64,000 bases of DNA from Pseudoscleropodium purum (GCA_963969395.1 OZ017797.1:40734001-40798000); one strand, 5' to 3'; shown: positions 23,354 through 37,009, counted from the stretch's first letter. Numbers and translations are program-made. Notes: generated by a model not told the origin, from the letters alone.

Positions 23354-24842
23354 ATGGCATCCGTTATGGGGATGGCGCCGTTCGTCGCAGGGCTCTTGCA
23401 CGCCGTACAGCCCCAAATCACATCCGTAAATGGAAAAGCAATGGCAAGGAGGTCTAGTAGCTGCAGGACCATGGCGTCAGGTGGCGAACAACCCAATAGT
23501 AGCAGCCATGGCCACGACGTGCCGATATCGGAGCCCTTCAATCAAAGCCGAATCAGCCGCCAAATGCGTGGGCCATCACTTTTGGAGACTGCAGAAAATG
23601 CACTTGCAGGTATGCAATCTCTCTCTCTCCCTCAACCCACAGGTATGCAGACACACAAATTGTGTGTGAGAGAGAGTAAGTTCAAACGAAACGGCGTGAG
23701 AGCGAATGAACAAGATCTCATGGTTTAGTGTCTCAACGGAGGGAAGCAAACAAGTTGCCCCCGGTTATCCTGAGACGCGAATGATGGACACACAGACCAG
23801 CATTTTTGAAGAAGTTAGATCATTCTGCATTTTGTAGAAATCACCTGACGGGAGTGCTGTGGCTTCCTTTTTGTGGGTCTTGTCTTTTGCAGAGAAGTGT
23901 ACTCATCTGGAAGGCGATGAGGCGTATAGTTGCTGGGAAGCGCTGTTTGAATTTGAGAACATCAAGGTACTAGTTCGTCGATTTCTAATTTCTCATGTTG
24001 TATAATAGAGCAACGCAGGATATAGGTAGAGGAATATATTTCTAATGCGCTGTGCTTTGATAGTAAGGGATGCTTAATTTCTTGTTGCAGCTCCAAATAT
24101 TTATGAAGGATTATAGTTGAACTCACTCATTTCCTTGCTCGGTCCATAGCTTATTGATGAGGTGGGTACATCAATTGGATGTGCAGGAGGAGTATCAGCA
24201 GGAGTGTGATGTAGCAAGTGCTGACGAACGTGCGAGCGCGTGCAGTCGTTTGGAGCGGTTTCAAAACTTGGTCAGACAATCAGGTCCATGCTTGAACACC
24301 TTGCTCGTGGAAACTTGTTCTGATACTGCAGGGACCATTTTTGTTAGTTGGTCGTCGATGATCGGAGCCTTCTCGCCTTGCAACATACTAGCCTGTTCCT
24401 CATTCTGCAATATCAAGAAATTTGTTTAATTAATGGATTACTCCTCTTGTGGAAGAAAGCCCTTTATAGCCAATTCCAAAAATCTTCGAAAATCAAACTG
24501 GCGTGAGCCCTAAACGGAGATTGATATGTGACAGCCTTATCTTATGTCCTTGGTTTTGAAACGGCAGGAGGAGCGTCGGGACTGATCGACAACGTCCGCA
24601 TGGTTGCTAGGACAGCGAAAATGAGGCAACTGCAGCAGCAGCAGCAGCTGCAGCAAGAGTCAAGCGAGGAAGGCCCCAAAGTAGCCGACAAAGCAGTGGT
24701 ACCCGAAGAAGGCCCGCCGCGGGACTCTGTTGTTGATGAATCTTCAGGTCTGCTACCAGAATCCAATCTCACACGCATGCTGCGACACAGCGGCCTCTCG
24801 CCTGCATGGTTCACCCGCAGGCCTGATCACGAGAGTGATTGA
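23354..24842 (+). CDS. CBP1: CCG-binding protein 1 (CBP1/MEE14)-like protein
   Basis: Four exons, 23354-23609, 23893-23966, 24187-24283 and 24568-24842, with GT-AG introns and closing phases (233 aa). The core LLETAENALAGEKC followed by LEGDEAYSCWEALFEFENI matches what I know of the plant CCG-binding protein 1 / MEE14 family, in which a conserved EGD-x-SYSCW-like block precedes a short helical region. The C-terminal exon continues with GGASGLIDNVRMVARTAKM and then a glutamine run (residues ~160-170) and an acidic/proline tail. The first 45 residues are rich in Ser/Ala/Arg and poor in acids, as in a chloroplast transit peptide. Arabidopsis CBP1 links the CCG regulator to transcription machinery in the central cell; whether that role applies here is unknown. 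Start chosen at the first ATG of the open exon. Confidence 0.75.
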
Positions 24843-25260
24843 AGTCCACCTCATCCTCTTTTCGTTGGAGTCTGTAACTCAGGGTTGATTGGTTGAATTT
24901 GTGTGGAGTCTTAAACTTTTGCCTATCTAGGGACTGTCTATCTAGAGTTGCTCATTTTGTTACAGGGTTTCGTTTTGAATTTGAAGAATGCAGAGCATCT
25001 TGGGTTTCTTCGTTTCGTTCCTTTTGAGCTGAGAGCGTATTGGTCAGTTGAAAGTGAATGGTTGTCCAAAAGAACTCGTGCTGGAGGAGTTCCACATGTT
25101 AAGGTCAGATTGGGGACCTGCATTACGGAAGTATGTGAAGGTATTTCTTCAATTCATGAGCTTGTTTTGGAGTCAATGGGTCGTTCTGAATTAGAACTTC
25201 CTATTTGTGACGCCGCAGAGAGGCAGACAGCGACTGACTGACAGGTGACCGAACAGTATT
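24843..25260. other. 3' flank of the CBP1-like gene
   Basis: Mixed-composition sequence with a 97-codon open frame (24948-25241, plus) lacking any recognised motif; more likely 3' UTR or old exon-like sequence than a gene. Confidence 0.35.
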
Positions 25261-28200
25261 GAGATGCAATCTACGCTTAAGTCCATGCTTATTGATCAAA
25301 CTCAATTTCAACCTTGAAGAGAAGTTTCCCTCCTTCAGTCGGTCCGGGTGAACTGACCCCCTTGCTCGTCCCCTCAAATTCATTCCAGGGTGCATGTAAG
25401 AAAAAGACCCCCTATCTTGTGCCTCAGAAAATGTGGGTCCACTGATTGCAAATATGCAAGTAAGAATTCATAAATTGCAAATTTTATCATGCGTGGCAAA
25501 TGAAAATTTCAGCGTTTTCCCTCGAGGACAAGTGAGGGGTCAGTTTACCTCGGCCCTTTCAGCCCAACTCAAAAATGAAGTTTATGAAGTGTCCTTTAAA
25601 GAAAGTGTTTTTTAAGTGAAATTGTCAAGAACTGTCATTTTTGGTGCATTGGCGAAATTTGAAAAGTAAGACCTTTTTTTGACCTCCAACTTTATAAAAG
25701 TGTATAAAAGTGTATAAAAGTGTATTAGAGTAATAGGCAAAGTGAAGAAAAATTCAAACCATTTGACCAAGTGGATTGTAAAAATATAATGTTTGAAGTT
25801 TGTAAAAAATTTTCTTTAATTTCTCCAATCCCAAATAGGGTTGGTCATCACACTTTGTCTTTTGGGAGTGAGATTTTTGCTCTACTCAAAATTATACCTC
25901 TATATCATCGAGTAATACATCAAAAGTAAATATGATGTCTTACTCTAGATAACCATATAACATGAGTTTATGAAGTCAAAGAAATTGGTAGTACATCAAC
26001 CATTTTTTGATGATTTCATAGAGCCAAACATATAGAATATGTGAAAAAAAATTGCATAACAAATTAGGTTATTTATATACATACCAAATTTCAAAAGTAA
26101 ATGAGGAATTTAGTAAAAGATGTCCAAATTGTTGAAATTCCTTGAACTACCTGAATCTTTTTGAATTGCCCAAATCTTTTTGGATAATATAATTTTCAAC
26201 CACGCATCTAATTAAACCTTTTCTTTCTTGCAAAGTCGCTTACGGGATATACTTTGTATCAAACTTTCAAAAACATGTGTTCAAAATTGATTTCATATGG
26301 ACTTTTCTAAACATTCAATAGTCCATTTAATGGACAACTATCCTTTAGGGCTTAAACTCCACATTTTAAATTACCATGTTCAACTATTGAATTCCCAATT
26401 TCAAACAATATTTTTGCTTGAAAAGTGAACCATGGGAGGATTCTTCATTGCAACTTGTACCTCTTCATAAAGATTTACAATTTTTGGAGTTCAATTGTAA
26501 TTATAATGACTTCTTCTAGGTGTATATTTAACCAAAAGAATCATATGAATTTAATTTTGCACTAGGAATCTTGAAAATTTAAACCTAATAAGAAGCATAA
26601 AACTGACTATCTACAAAATGAATTTTCAAAATTTTGATGGCCAAATTGTACAAAAATCTTAGGGATTCAATAAGTAGTAGGAGTAAAAATATACAAATGA
26701 ACAAATATAGGATGCCAAAAAAACATTGGAGCTAAAAATCATATTTTGACTTATCATAACATAGAGTATAAAAATATCATTGGATGTCTTCTAACTACTA
26801 TATAGGGTGGTAAAAATTAGGGTCCATTAGAAATTTTAATAGACCTAGGAAATTCCCTTGCATATTCATTTTTTAGATCAGAAGTGTTAAATTGGGTTTA
26901 GGGTTAGAATGTTAAATTATAGACATTGGAGATTTTGGATGTTTGTAGCTATAAGATGGATTCTTGGTTTCGGAATAGGAAATTAGGGGGCTAGGATTGG
27001 CTAGAGGATTTGTTTTTGTTTCAATTCCTCAATGTAGGGTTTTGTTGTTTGTTTCTTGCTTTGGTAAATCATTGAATCTTCATCATTGTTGCAAATCTTT
27101 TGAAAGTTTAACATAGGGTTCTAGGTTGATTGAGTCACTAGTTTACAAGGTGTACATTTGACATTTAGAGTGTATTTAGGACTTTAGGTTTAGCAAAATG
27201 ATGTTGAATTTCAAAATCAAGCTCTATATAGTTGTAGATGAGAGCATGTGGTCGGAGCTCTTTAGGCCATTTTTTTTGCCAAACTAGTGATACTTATGGA
27301 AAGTTGTGTGTGCAATTGGAGAAGATGTGTCTGTAGACTAGTCATTCCAATTCTAGGACTTTGATGACCAATGTCACATCCACAACAAATTTGAGGCGAT
27401 GAATCTTGTCTACAAGGGAGTTTATGTGATCCATGAGGAAGAGGATGGTGCACAAGTTCACAAGTGAATTTACCTTCACAACATTGGAAAAACCAGAAGC
27501 AATGAGATTGAGTCATTCATAAAATTTGAGTTTTGGTTGTCTCCAAGTATGAGCTAGCATTGTTTTCTCTTTCTCGTTTTTGGGCACTACATGTGGATGT
27601 TGGTGGAGTTGTCCATCTTAGAGTTGCAAGAACCTTAGGTCGAAGCTATAGGAAGCCAGTAGAGTATAGTCCAATTGTTAATATTCTTTTTGCTCACTTG
27701 GTAGTTTTCGTGGTAGTTTATGCTTCTTACCAATTGGGAGCATTCCAGTGAATTCTTATGTGGCATGTTACCAATTGTATATAGTATAGATATTAATAGG
27801 CATTTAGAAATCAATCGGTGGATTCAAATCTGTATAGGCTAGGTACTTAGGCTCAATTTTTTTCCAATTGTGTTTAGTTGACCTTGGTGAAGCAAGCACT
27901 CCTTCCAATTGCTGGAAGTAAAAAGCAACAATTGTGTTGTAATTTTGTGTTTGTAATTAATATAAGTGGAAAATTCTCAATTGTGAGTTATGTGTGTGGA
28001 GTTGTATGTGTTGTGTGTATGTTGAATGTGTGTTATGTTCGTGGGTGTCTGACAATTGGAAGTGAAAGAGAAACTATGTGGATTGTATTTGAATTAATCG
28101 ATTGTTGAGAAATTGTGTGAGTGTGAGTGAATAAACTTTGGAGTGTTTGTTATTAGGGTTTAGAATATTGTGTAAACCGATTGGAGTGAATAACTAGAAT

Positions 28201-31200
28201 AATGGATTATGTGAATTGTGGAATTGTAGAAGTTGTTAAAAATCAATTGTGAATTGATGTAAAATTAAATTGGAGATTATTGTGAAGAGTGGAGAATGAT
28301 GAGTGTGAATTACCGATCAGGAAATCTACCATTGATAATGATGAGCAATTGAGAAAATGAACATAAATAAAACTGAATTGGAATTAGAATAATAATTAGA
28401 GTGAATACATTATAGGTGAATTATAAAGACTAGATGTAAAAGAATGATCGATTGTGATGGACTATATTAGAATAATAAATTTGGTTGTTGAAGAGATTGA
28501 ATGAATAGCCAATTGGAATTTATTGAGAGAATTGAATTTGTGATGGGAACAACATTAAAGGAAAAGCCTATCGGGAATACAAAAGCATGCTGTGGCTGAA
28601 AAGACCGTTCAAAAAAAATATTGGTAATTAATTGTCGCGGTGCACTGGAATGAAGACCAATTGTATTTAAAAGAATAAACATTGGTGATTTAAAGATTGG
28701 AGCAAAAGCAACTGGAGAAAGGATCATTGGAGAAAAGTTTAAAAGATTGGAAGCATAGAATACAATTGTGATAAGTAGTTCTACAACTATAAGCTATTGA
28801 TATGCAATAGGAAATTGTAAATCACAATCTTGCAATTGGTAAATCTTTAGGATAAATTTTATAATTCCGCTTTGTTGTAAACTTACCTCGTAGAGTTCAA
28901 ACTCAATCCATAGGTGGATTTTCTTGAAATAAAAATTGATTTAAAAATATGTATACACAATGTGATAGAACTAAAGTTGATGAAAGAAGGGGAGATAGTA
29001 TAGGCAAAACAGTTGTTTGTGGATCACTCCTTCACAGTGGACCACTTGAGGCATTTTAGTTTTGGTTCTTAGGTAATTTTTCAATTGACTTTCTTTTGTT
29101 AAACTTGTTTATCATGTTGCATACAAGTGTTCCTTAAATCTATAGCTATTGCACATGTCTAATCTACTGTGGAGCTTAGAAATCATGTTACCCTAAACTA
29201 CTACCCATTATGGTATTTCATTAACTCTAATCCTTTTGATTTTTTGCACATGGTGGAACTCATATGTAGTTGCAGAAGTCATTCAATAGATAACTTAGCA
29301 TTTTGGTGGCTTCCATTTTTGTTCATTTTTGTTTGTAGTTCATTGAAGTTTTGTGAAAGTTATGGATGTGCCAAGATAGCTTTAGTATGATAGAATTGTG
29401 TAATTCTTCATTGATGCCAAAACCTTCTCAAAACTCCACATTTTATGTACATTTTGGTTTCCTTCATTCTATGATTGCATAGAATGTATGTTTAGTATCA
29501 TATATGAATGTATGAATTTACCTTTAGTGATGTAATCATGTTAAAAAAAGACTATGTATGTATAATTTGAACTCTACACTAATTTTGTAATATAGTGGAA
29601 AAAATAGAAAGTGGTAAAAGATTAGTAGTGAGTAGTAGAAAAAATATGTAGTGGAAATAAATATAGGAAGATAGCATATGTTCTATTCGTGGTAATTGGA
29701 AATTACAATTAATGGATGCCCCTTTTTTAATGAGCTACATTAGAAAATTACCTAATGATAGAAGGCCAAAAAAAATACTAAATGAAAAATGATTAATCCC
29801 CCATTAATTACCTTGTATTTGCACCTATATACTTTTTTTTTCATGGATTGCACCTTTGATACTAATATGCATTAGTTTGAATTTTCAATATTGGATAGAA
29901 TGTAAAAAGATCAATCACTAAGAAGTGAACATCAAATATATGGGTTATAAACATTTTGAAGAGTTTATTGCTAGAGTTACATCAACTGGATGAAGTTCAA
30001 TTAAATGTGTTGGAAAAGTAATTTTGTCTACTTTCCAACAATGTGACTAAATCAATCACTTGGTGCTTTAAGATTTTTGTGCAAGAGTTTAAATTTAACC
30101 ATGTTGAAAAAGGCTCATAAAAAAACTTGAAAATTTTTTGTCAAGAAAAATTTAGATTTACATTCTCCCCTTTCTCCCAAAGGCCAAAGCCTTCTTAGGG
30201 ATTAAACTCCAGGGATTTTTTTCATCACCTACCATTTTCTAGAGTCCTTTATATTGTATAGTTTGAGCACTTTGGCTACAATAACTTGCTTATCAAATGA
30301 GGATTTAGGATTAACCATGTAATAATAGCATATACAAAAATATCTTGCATCATAATATAAAGAACTAAAGATGAAGCAATAACATGAATTTTAGATCAAG
30401 CTTATAAAGTTATAATAATAATATGTCAATAGTATCTTGTAAGGCATGATAAAAACCAAGTCTTGTTATTTAATACTTGTTTTTAAAAGGTATATTTTAA
30501 TGACTTTCAATGCATTACTAAGTGTAATGTTTTCTATTTGTTCCACACACTCTTATAGCCCCTTGAAGTGAAGAATCCAAGGAAATTTTTGGAAAAAAGT
30601 TGTGCACAAATTGATGGTGAAAAATAATTTTAAAACAAGAATATAATTTTTTTATATAGATATGATAGGAAAGCTAAGCAATTTTTTGGATTTTAAATAT
30701 CTTTTAATATAAATTATAACTAAATCTATATTACAAGTTTTTTCTTACAAAAAAAACTTATCTCTAATTTTTAAATTTCTTATAGAAATTAAATGAGAGT
30801 GACCCAAGTTTTTCATTTATTATAAGTTTTACAATATTGTAACAAACAAGCCTAAATTAGGTTTTGATGTTGATTATTTTTCTCAATAAAAAAGAGTTGT
30901 TTACCTTGTTCACCTAGTAACCAAGATGATAATATTCACACTTGTGTAATATAAAGATTCATAAATAAAGCTTTATCACATACTCTAACATCACATACTT
31001 TAACATTGATCAATTGACCAAACTCATCACAAAAAATGAACATAGTCACCTTTTTATAATACTTCGAAATATTTCAAAAAAACTCTCATATGAAGCTCTC
31101 AAAGTGTGCATCAATGACAATTATTAAATTTATAACCATAGGATCTGAATTCTTCTAAGTATTTAAACAATTAAATTTCTATGCATTCAACTTCTAGATT

Positions 31201-33459
31201 CGAAAGATCTATTTTTTGAGAGGTGCCAAAGATTTACATCAAACGCTTGAGAAGACATCTTGCATCATTTGGATGATTTCACAAAGATCTTGAGGATGGA
31301 AAAAAATATTTTTTTTCATCCAAATTATGTAAGGGAGTTGTTCAAACCTAATTTCAATTAAGATAATATAATTGAATTTTTCCTCTGAATATTTTTTGAT
31401 TTTCCTACATAAAAAAATGGCAAATTGATGGATCATGTTTTAGACAATATATTATTGTCAATTTTTGTTCTTTTCTCTTGATCTAATTATTTGCCATAAA
31501 AGTGATTTTTTGGATATGATGCCAATTAATGAAATAAAGCTTTTTAAGTTTCATCTCTATTCTAATTTTAAAATTTTAAAATTTCCTAAAACTCAATGTT
31601 TTGTTGCATGTTGGATTTTGAGTGAATAACCATAGAATGTTGTAATTTTCTAATTTTCTAATACTACAATACATTGTTTTGTACTACAATATTCAAGTAT
31701 ACATCTTGGGAGAAAATTTCAATTTTTTTAATTAGTGGAGGACTCTTGAAGGTTTGGACAAGTTTCTAAGATATCAACTTTTGGCATGGTTTTTGAATTT
31801 TTTCGAAGGTTGGAAAATTAAATATTTTTAAAAATGTATTTTTAATTTCAATAAGTATAAATTTATGCCATCTATATTAAAAAATACGCCAAGGCAAGTA
31901 GAAACAAGATGTATGAGCCCTTGAGAATCACCTACAAAATCATGCATTGAAGAAAATTGGATTCAGAAATAAAAATTATTATTATTTTATTAATAGTTTT
32001 AATCTCTAAAACATTAAAAATAATGAATTATGTGGATGCAATAATGTAGACTTTCTTTAGATTATTTGTAATTGAATACTTAATGTTTAGATCTTTTAGA
32101 GCAAGGTAGAACTTTTGTAATATCTTGTGGGTAGATATAGGTTTAAATAGTAGAGGTTCAATTGTATAATCCTTCATTTTTTTGAAAGTTGTGCAAGTTC
32201 AAAGTATAAATCCTTTCAATCATCATTGTGTAAGTTGAATGCTATTTTGAATTGGTAGATTGAAATGATTACAGTTTGCTGAAAATGATTGACCTCAACG
32301 TACATCTTGTGTGCTCCTATCTTGGTTAATGTGTTTTACCAAAAATGCTCAAAGACTATCATTTTTAGAACAAGTACTAAATCTTTAGAAAAAACTTTTT
32401 CTGATACATGTAATTGTAAGATCTTGTAGTATGCTAACTTGAGAATATGTGGTAATAATTTTAGAAATTTCTACTAAGTTGATTGTCAAACAAAAGTATT
32501 CAAATTTTTTAAATCATTTTTTTGACCCTACAAAAAATAGTATAACTACAATTCACAAGCTCACTTTTTTATTAAAAAAAATTTCCAAAATGGTGGTGCT
32601 TCTTTGGATTCTTTTGCCTAGACATGTTGGCCATATGCTTGAAAAATTTCACACCATTTGGAATTGTACAATTTATAGAGGAAAAATAACAATTAGATAG
32701 CAATCAAGAGTGATTGAAAATACTAAATTGATAAGAATTTAATTATGGAATTGAAAAATGCCAATTTCTGTGGTTGCAATGTTGTGATAAAAAATCCACA
32801 TCCTAGGATTTTTTTTCCAAAAATATTGAAAATTGAGTAAGATAAAGAACTTCAAAGTTTATTTTAGAGTGGGGAATCCATAACTACTTGAAAACAAAAA
32901 ATCCTCATAACTTTTGATTCATTGATCAAGATAAAATGATTCATAGCTTTCTACATATATATAACTTTTAAAAACCAATTTCAAATTTTTGTTTCTGAAA
33001 AAAGTGATTTTTTTGATCTACCTGGACTGCCCAATTATAGAAAAAAATAGCATATTAGGTCATAACTTTTGATTCATATTTTCAAATGTCATGAAATTTA
33101 GTACATTTGAAAGATATTCTTTGTCCCCACTCCCTACCTTCTATAAAAATTTGGACCTAAAATATAGAAATCTTTGTCATATATAGCTGCCCAAAATTTC
33201 TATGTAGCCAAATAACGCAAGTTACTTGGTCCTTTAGAGGTCAAATGAAAGTGAAAACAATCATTCAAAAATTGTATGAACAACTTAGATGTATATACAA
33301 CATTTCTAGGACTCTCTAATTATTTACCAATTGTTAATGAAGGAGGGATTCTTAAATGGACAAAAATGAATATGTCTAAGGTAGTTTGTTCTAAAAGCAA
33401 CTAGCTTCTAAAATCAATCATGGGGAACATGCACATTTTGCTTTCTAATGTATCTATGG
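25261..33459. other. gene-free AT-rich DNA
   Basis: About 8 kb without a supportable gene. It holds a short 10-bp tandem repeat (AAGTGTATAA type, about 25695-25730), boxes resembling TTAA-element termini near 26343-26356 and 30188-30206, and the CAATTG-rich tract described separately. Open frames such as 27533-27751 have no motif, neighbours or splice support. Confidence 0.5.
27672..28837. repeat. tract with very dense CAATTG hexamers
   Basis: By eye, about 15 CAATTG hexamers occur in about 1.17 kb (for example near 27672, 27731, 27772, 27865, 27906, 27978, 28052, 28346, 28510, 28658 and 28832), plus one-mismatch variants such as CAATCG and CGATTG. At this base composition roughly one per 3 kb is expected. 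Spacing is irregular, so it is not a simple tandem array. Confidence 0.6.
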
Positions 33460-33695
33460 TGTACATTTGAAGTAGTCGATTTCAGTAACCATTACATTTC
33501 AACTTGAAAAATAAGTAATTAATTCCAAGAAGGTCCAAAAAATATGAAACAACTTGGGTTAGATGCCAATTATATTTTTCTTCCTACAAAAATTTACAAA
33601 AATTTACTGAAAATTGTTTCAAGGAGTTTAGCTTCCCCGGAAAGGCAAGGCAGCTCTTAAATGGTCGCTTTAGAGTAGACTACGTTACATGTGCC
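33460..33695. repeat. diverged copy of the 37.3-kb MITE
   Basis: Direct similarity to 37375-37590: both contain AATATGAAACAACTTGGGTT, then GATGCCAATT, a poly-A/T stretch, a TTTCAAG-type block and CTTAAATGGTC. The right terminus (CCTCCTACC) is not preserved here, so this copy is truncated or mutated. Confidence 0.6.
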
Positions 33696-34097
33696 ATTAT
33701 CGGTAGTGATACTTAATACTTGTGGTCTGACGAAGTGAGATACTGACCTAATTTTTCGCTCAAATTGGTGCGAATTGGTGAGAATTGGAGTTTTTAGGCA
33801 CTGTCGCATTCGCATTCGTGAATTTCACACGGCTTTGGTGGAATCTCGATTTCTATCTCTTGGCGGGATTAAAATGTTCGCGTTTGAGACTTTGAAAGGC
33901 TGTCCGAATTAGTGCACGAACCGGAAGTGTTGCAGGAGTGAAAGTTGCGTCGTTTACCGGAGCTCGCCGAGGTAATTGCGCTTTGTGGAGGCGCCTTAGC
34001 GGCGGTTTAATCATTTCTGGTAGGATGAGATCTGTATGATCGGTGTCTCTGAAGGTTGGTGAATTTTGGAGTGAAGGGGTAAGATTAGGGCGTGAAG
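33696..34097 (+). promoter_or_regulatory. upstream region of the IscA2-like fragment
   Basis: Composition changes from AT-rich to mixed at about 33.7 kb, as at the other gene starts in this window. Presumed promoter and 5' UTR; no element is assigned. Confidence 0.35.
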
Positions 34098-34665
34098 ATG
34101 AGGAGAGCGGGGGGAACTGTGTGGAGTTTGTCGAGAGTAGCTTTGCAGTTGCAATCTCGCACGAGACCATATGCGAGGTTGCCTGTGGTGCTGTTCCAGG
34201 AGGCACAAAACCACAATTTTTCGTTTCTTCAGGTACTTCGCTAGTCTTTTTCACGCATTTCTAACCTAACTTCAAGCTGCTAGAAATTGCCAGAGAGCTT
34301 GGGACTGTGCTAATGTCACAAGTTGCCGGTTCCTTGCTTGATGAGATCCTCATCGGATGCTTTGCTCTGTTAGGGTTTTGTTTCTGTGTGCGATTGTAGA
34401 AGGTCTTGAATTTGAAGGATTTACAAGTGCGATTTTATTCTGTTTTTTGTTCGTACAATCGGAATATTAATGAGGGCATTCTTATGTGGACAGAGGATTG
34501 GGCAATTAGGTTTCTAGGGCTTATTCTCTGAATGAGGGAGGCTCGAATTGGATGGTGCCATGGCAAGGAAGAGTCTTTCGGCATGCATCGACTGCAAGAA
34601 CCGAGGATTCCAAGCCAGACGAGGAAGTCGCAGACGGCATCACTTTGACCGACAATTGCATCCGG
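34098..34665 (+). pseudogene. ISCA2: 5' part of a mitochondrial IscA2-like iron-sulfur assembly gene
   Basis: Two exons, 34098-34232 and 34510-34665, join in phase 0 over a GT-AG intron and encode 97 residues, ending at a strong donor (CGG then GTAAGG). The first ~70 residues are rich in Arg, Ser and Ala without acids, typical of a mitochondrial presequence (VWSLSRVALQLQSRTRPYA). The last residues, DGITLTDNCIR, match the start of the HesB/IscA fold in plant ISCA2-type proteins. The exons that should carry the glycine-rich centre and the three iron-binding cysteines (including the C-terminal C-x-C) are not found in the 4 kb before the opposing transporter gene. So this is either a truncated gene copy or its end has been lost by rearrangement. 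A downstream acceptor at about 35018 would stay in frame to 35273, but that sequence is unrelated to IscA. Confidence 0.65.
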
Positions 34666-35315
34666 GTAAGGCGCTTGTCATGCTGAATTTATGAGGAAAC
34701 AACTTGGGAGCTTCCATAGCGAACTTTGACCCCCTGGTGATGAAAATTTATTGATCACGTTGGCCATGGTGTTCCGAGGTTGTGGAAGCCGAGGCTGCTA
34801 CTGATGTCGGAGACGATGAAGAAGGCGAAGAAGCTTAGCACAACGGAGGATTTTGTTGTGTCTGCGCGCTAACTATTTTCGCCGAAGGTTTAAGGCATTC
34901 AATTTCAAACCTGGAGACTATGCCATGCATGGTATCGCAGTGATTCCTGCTCTCTTTGTTTTTCCCTCGCTTCATGGAGCTCGTTTCTTCGTATTTCAAA
35001 GTTTAGGATTGTTTACAGGGATCTATGAATTGCTGCAATGATTCTCAAGAATCAAGAGCTACCGAATCAAGAGCAAAATCAAAAACTCATCACTTGTTTC
35101 AGCTACCTCATACGAACTCAACCAGCACGAAGCACCGAAGTCGCAACCTGCACCAAGGCACACCCGCCGTGCGGAGCTGCGTCGCTCTCGCCATCTTCGC
35201 GATGTTCCCCCTCTTCGTGATGTTCCCCGGCGCTCACGTTCTCCTCGGGACCTACGGGAGTACGGGAGCGTAAGCGTGTTCAGTAGGGGCCCATAAAAAA
35301 TGAAATAATTTTTGA

Positions 35316-35316
<1 letters not shown>
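34666..35316. other. sequence downstream of the truncated IscA2 exons
   Basis: Mixed composition, becoming GC-rich at 35.13-35.27 kb. An 82-codon frame (35025-35273, plus) follows a plausible acceptor (TTTACAG at about 35012-35018) and lacks known motifs. No IscA cysteine motif is encoded in any frame that I can see. Confidence 0.4.
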
Positions 35317-35359
<43 letters not shown>

Positions 35360-35361
35360 AG
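35317..35361. repeat. (AAT)n(ATT)n palindromic microsatellite
   Basis: About eight AAT units run directly into about seven ATT units, so the array is self-complementary and can fold into one long AT hairpin or cruciform. It lies just where GC-richer, gene-like sequence stops. Confidence 0.9.
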
Positions 35362-37009
35362 ATTATATTTTTGTATACGTAGAGTGATTTGATTCATTCC
35401 ATTTGGATAAGTGATGTGAAAGTTATAGAGTATCTTATTTTGTAATCAATTTTAGCAAGTTCTTGAAATTTTAATGTATAAGATTTGTTTTTTTACTCAA
35501 TTTGAACAATTTTTCAAAAAATATTATACATGGTTTAATTAAATTACAACAAAAATCTCATTACATTAGATTGATAGACATAAGCATTTACATCAAGGTG
35601 ATGCTATTCAATCAACAATATTATCTATCTCATTCTTGATTTTTTCCTTGAGGAGGAAAATGGATATCTTAGGGGAATCTATTTTGTTTTTGTATGGCCC
35701 TATTGCAAAGGAAAGGGAATGGAATCAATGATCACTTTACTTAGCCAAGGTTGAGATTCTTCAAGAGTTTCAAGAATTTTCTCTTCATTTACAAATTCTA
35801 CATAAGCACAGATGGGGATGGCAATTGTAAACTAGGTGAGATCGCACAAATGGGGCTGTCAATGTGCGTAGCATGAATCTTGAAGATTTGGGAAGTGTCA
35901 AGAGTGAATGGCACTAGCATTGCACCCGTTGGCTTAACAAATGACTAGTTTGCCTATTAGAACAGTCAACACTTCAATCACTATACTTGTTGGTTAGAAC
36001 AATTGCTTAGGGGCTTAGTATTTAAACATATATACCTTTTTATCTTTTTTTTTTTTCATCTCTCGCTTTGTCCATGCGCTTCGTCTCTGTATAATCCTTC
36101 TAAATGTTCATATTGTGAGTAGTTTTTTTTGTCGTTCTATTTTCTTGTCATAGGTTGTTCTTGGTAGTGGTGAGATGAGGGAGAATCTAATGAAATGGTT
36201 AGACAAAGAGTTCACTTTATCTAGGGAATTATAGAAAGATACGACTGATGGGATTTATAATGAAATTTATTTGTAACAGAGTCTCATCATCCACAATTGT
36301 TGTCGAATTAAGCCTTGTTGAGCTTCTAAATGCTTGTGCTACTTTCCAATGTTTGAATTGTCCTTGTCAAATTCATCCTCGTTTGAAATAGTATCTAATA
36401 AGACCTAGAATTTTGAGTTTATATTTTTCTTTCCCTTAATAATCAATGAAACTCTATGAAGAGCATCTTCATCGTTCTCTTCACTATATGAGCCTTCTTG
36501 GCTATGTAAGCCTTCTTTGCTACCCTCTTCTTCACTTTCTTCACCCTTTGAGATTTCCTCACTTGTATACAAACAATAAAACATTCAAAATATTCAAATG
36601 TTAACTATCGAAGTTTTAATAAGCAAAAAAAATGTATTCAAAGTTGCCAACCTTGTGAGGCCCCCATATAGTATGTTGAATCCGCCACAAAGCATGTCTT
36701 CAAGGATATACATTAAATAAGGAATACATTCCTTTGTGTGTGCGACATCATGATGACTTACATATGGGGAAAGTCTTCGTTGATATAGATATGATTGTTA
36801 TCAAAGTAAAAAATCTGTGGTCATGGAACTATCATTTCAAAATTAATGATAGAATAACACAATTCTTCATAACTAAGGTAGTCACCAATATCTTCTAATT
36901 ATTGAACCAATAGGCGCATTATTTGTTTCTACAATTAACATCAAGTTATCCACCAAATACTTTTGATTTGCAACATCTTCCAAGGATTCTCCTCTAATGC
37001 ATACTAAAG
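35362..37009. other. AT-rich intergenic DNA, no gene seen
   Basis: Short random frames only. CTT/TCTTC-rich patches near 36.45-36.55 kb are noted without interpretation. Confidence 0.5.

Noticed and set aside
24948..25241. 97-codon open frame after the CBP1-like gene
   Set aside because: No motif, no splice context and no family resemblance; likely 3' UTR.
27533..27751. 72-codon frame with hydrophobic end
   Set aside because: Lies in AT-rich DNA without any other coding signal and has no recognised motif.
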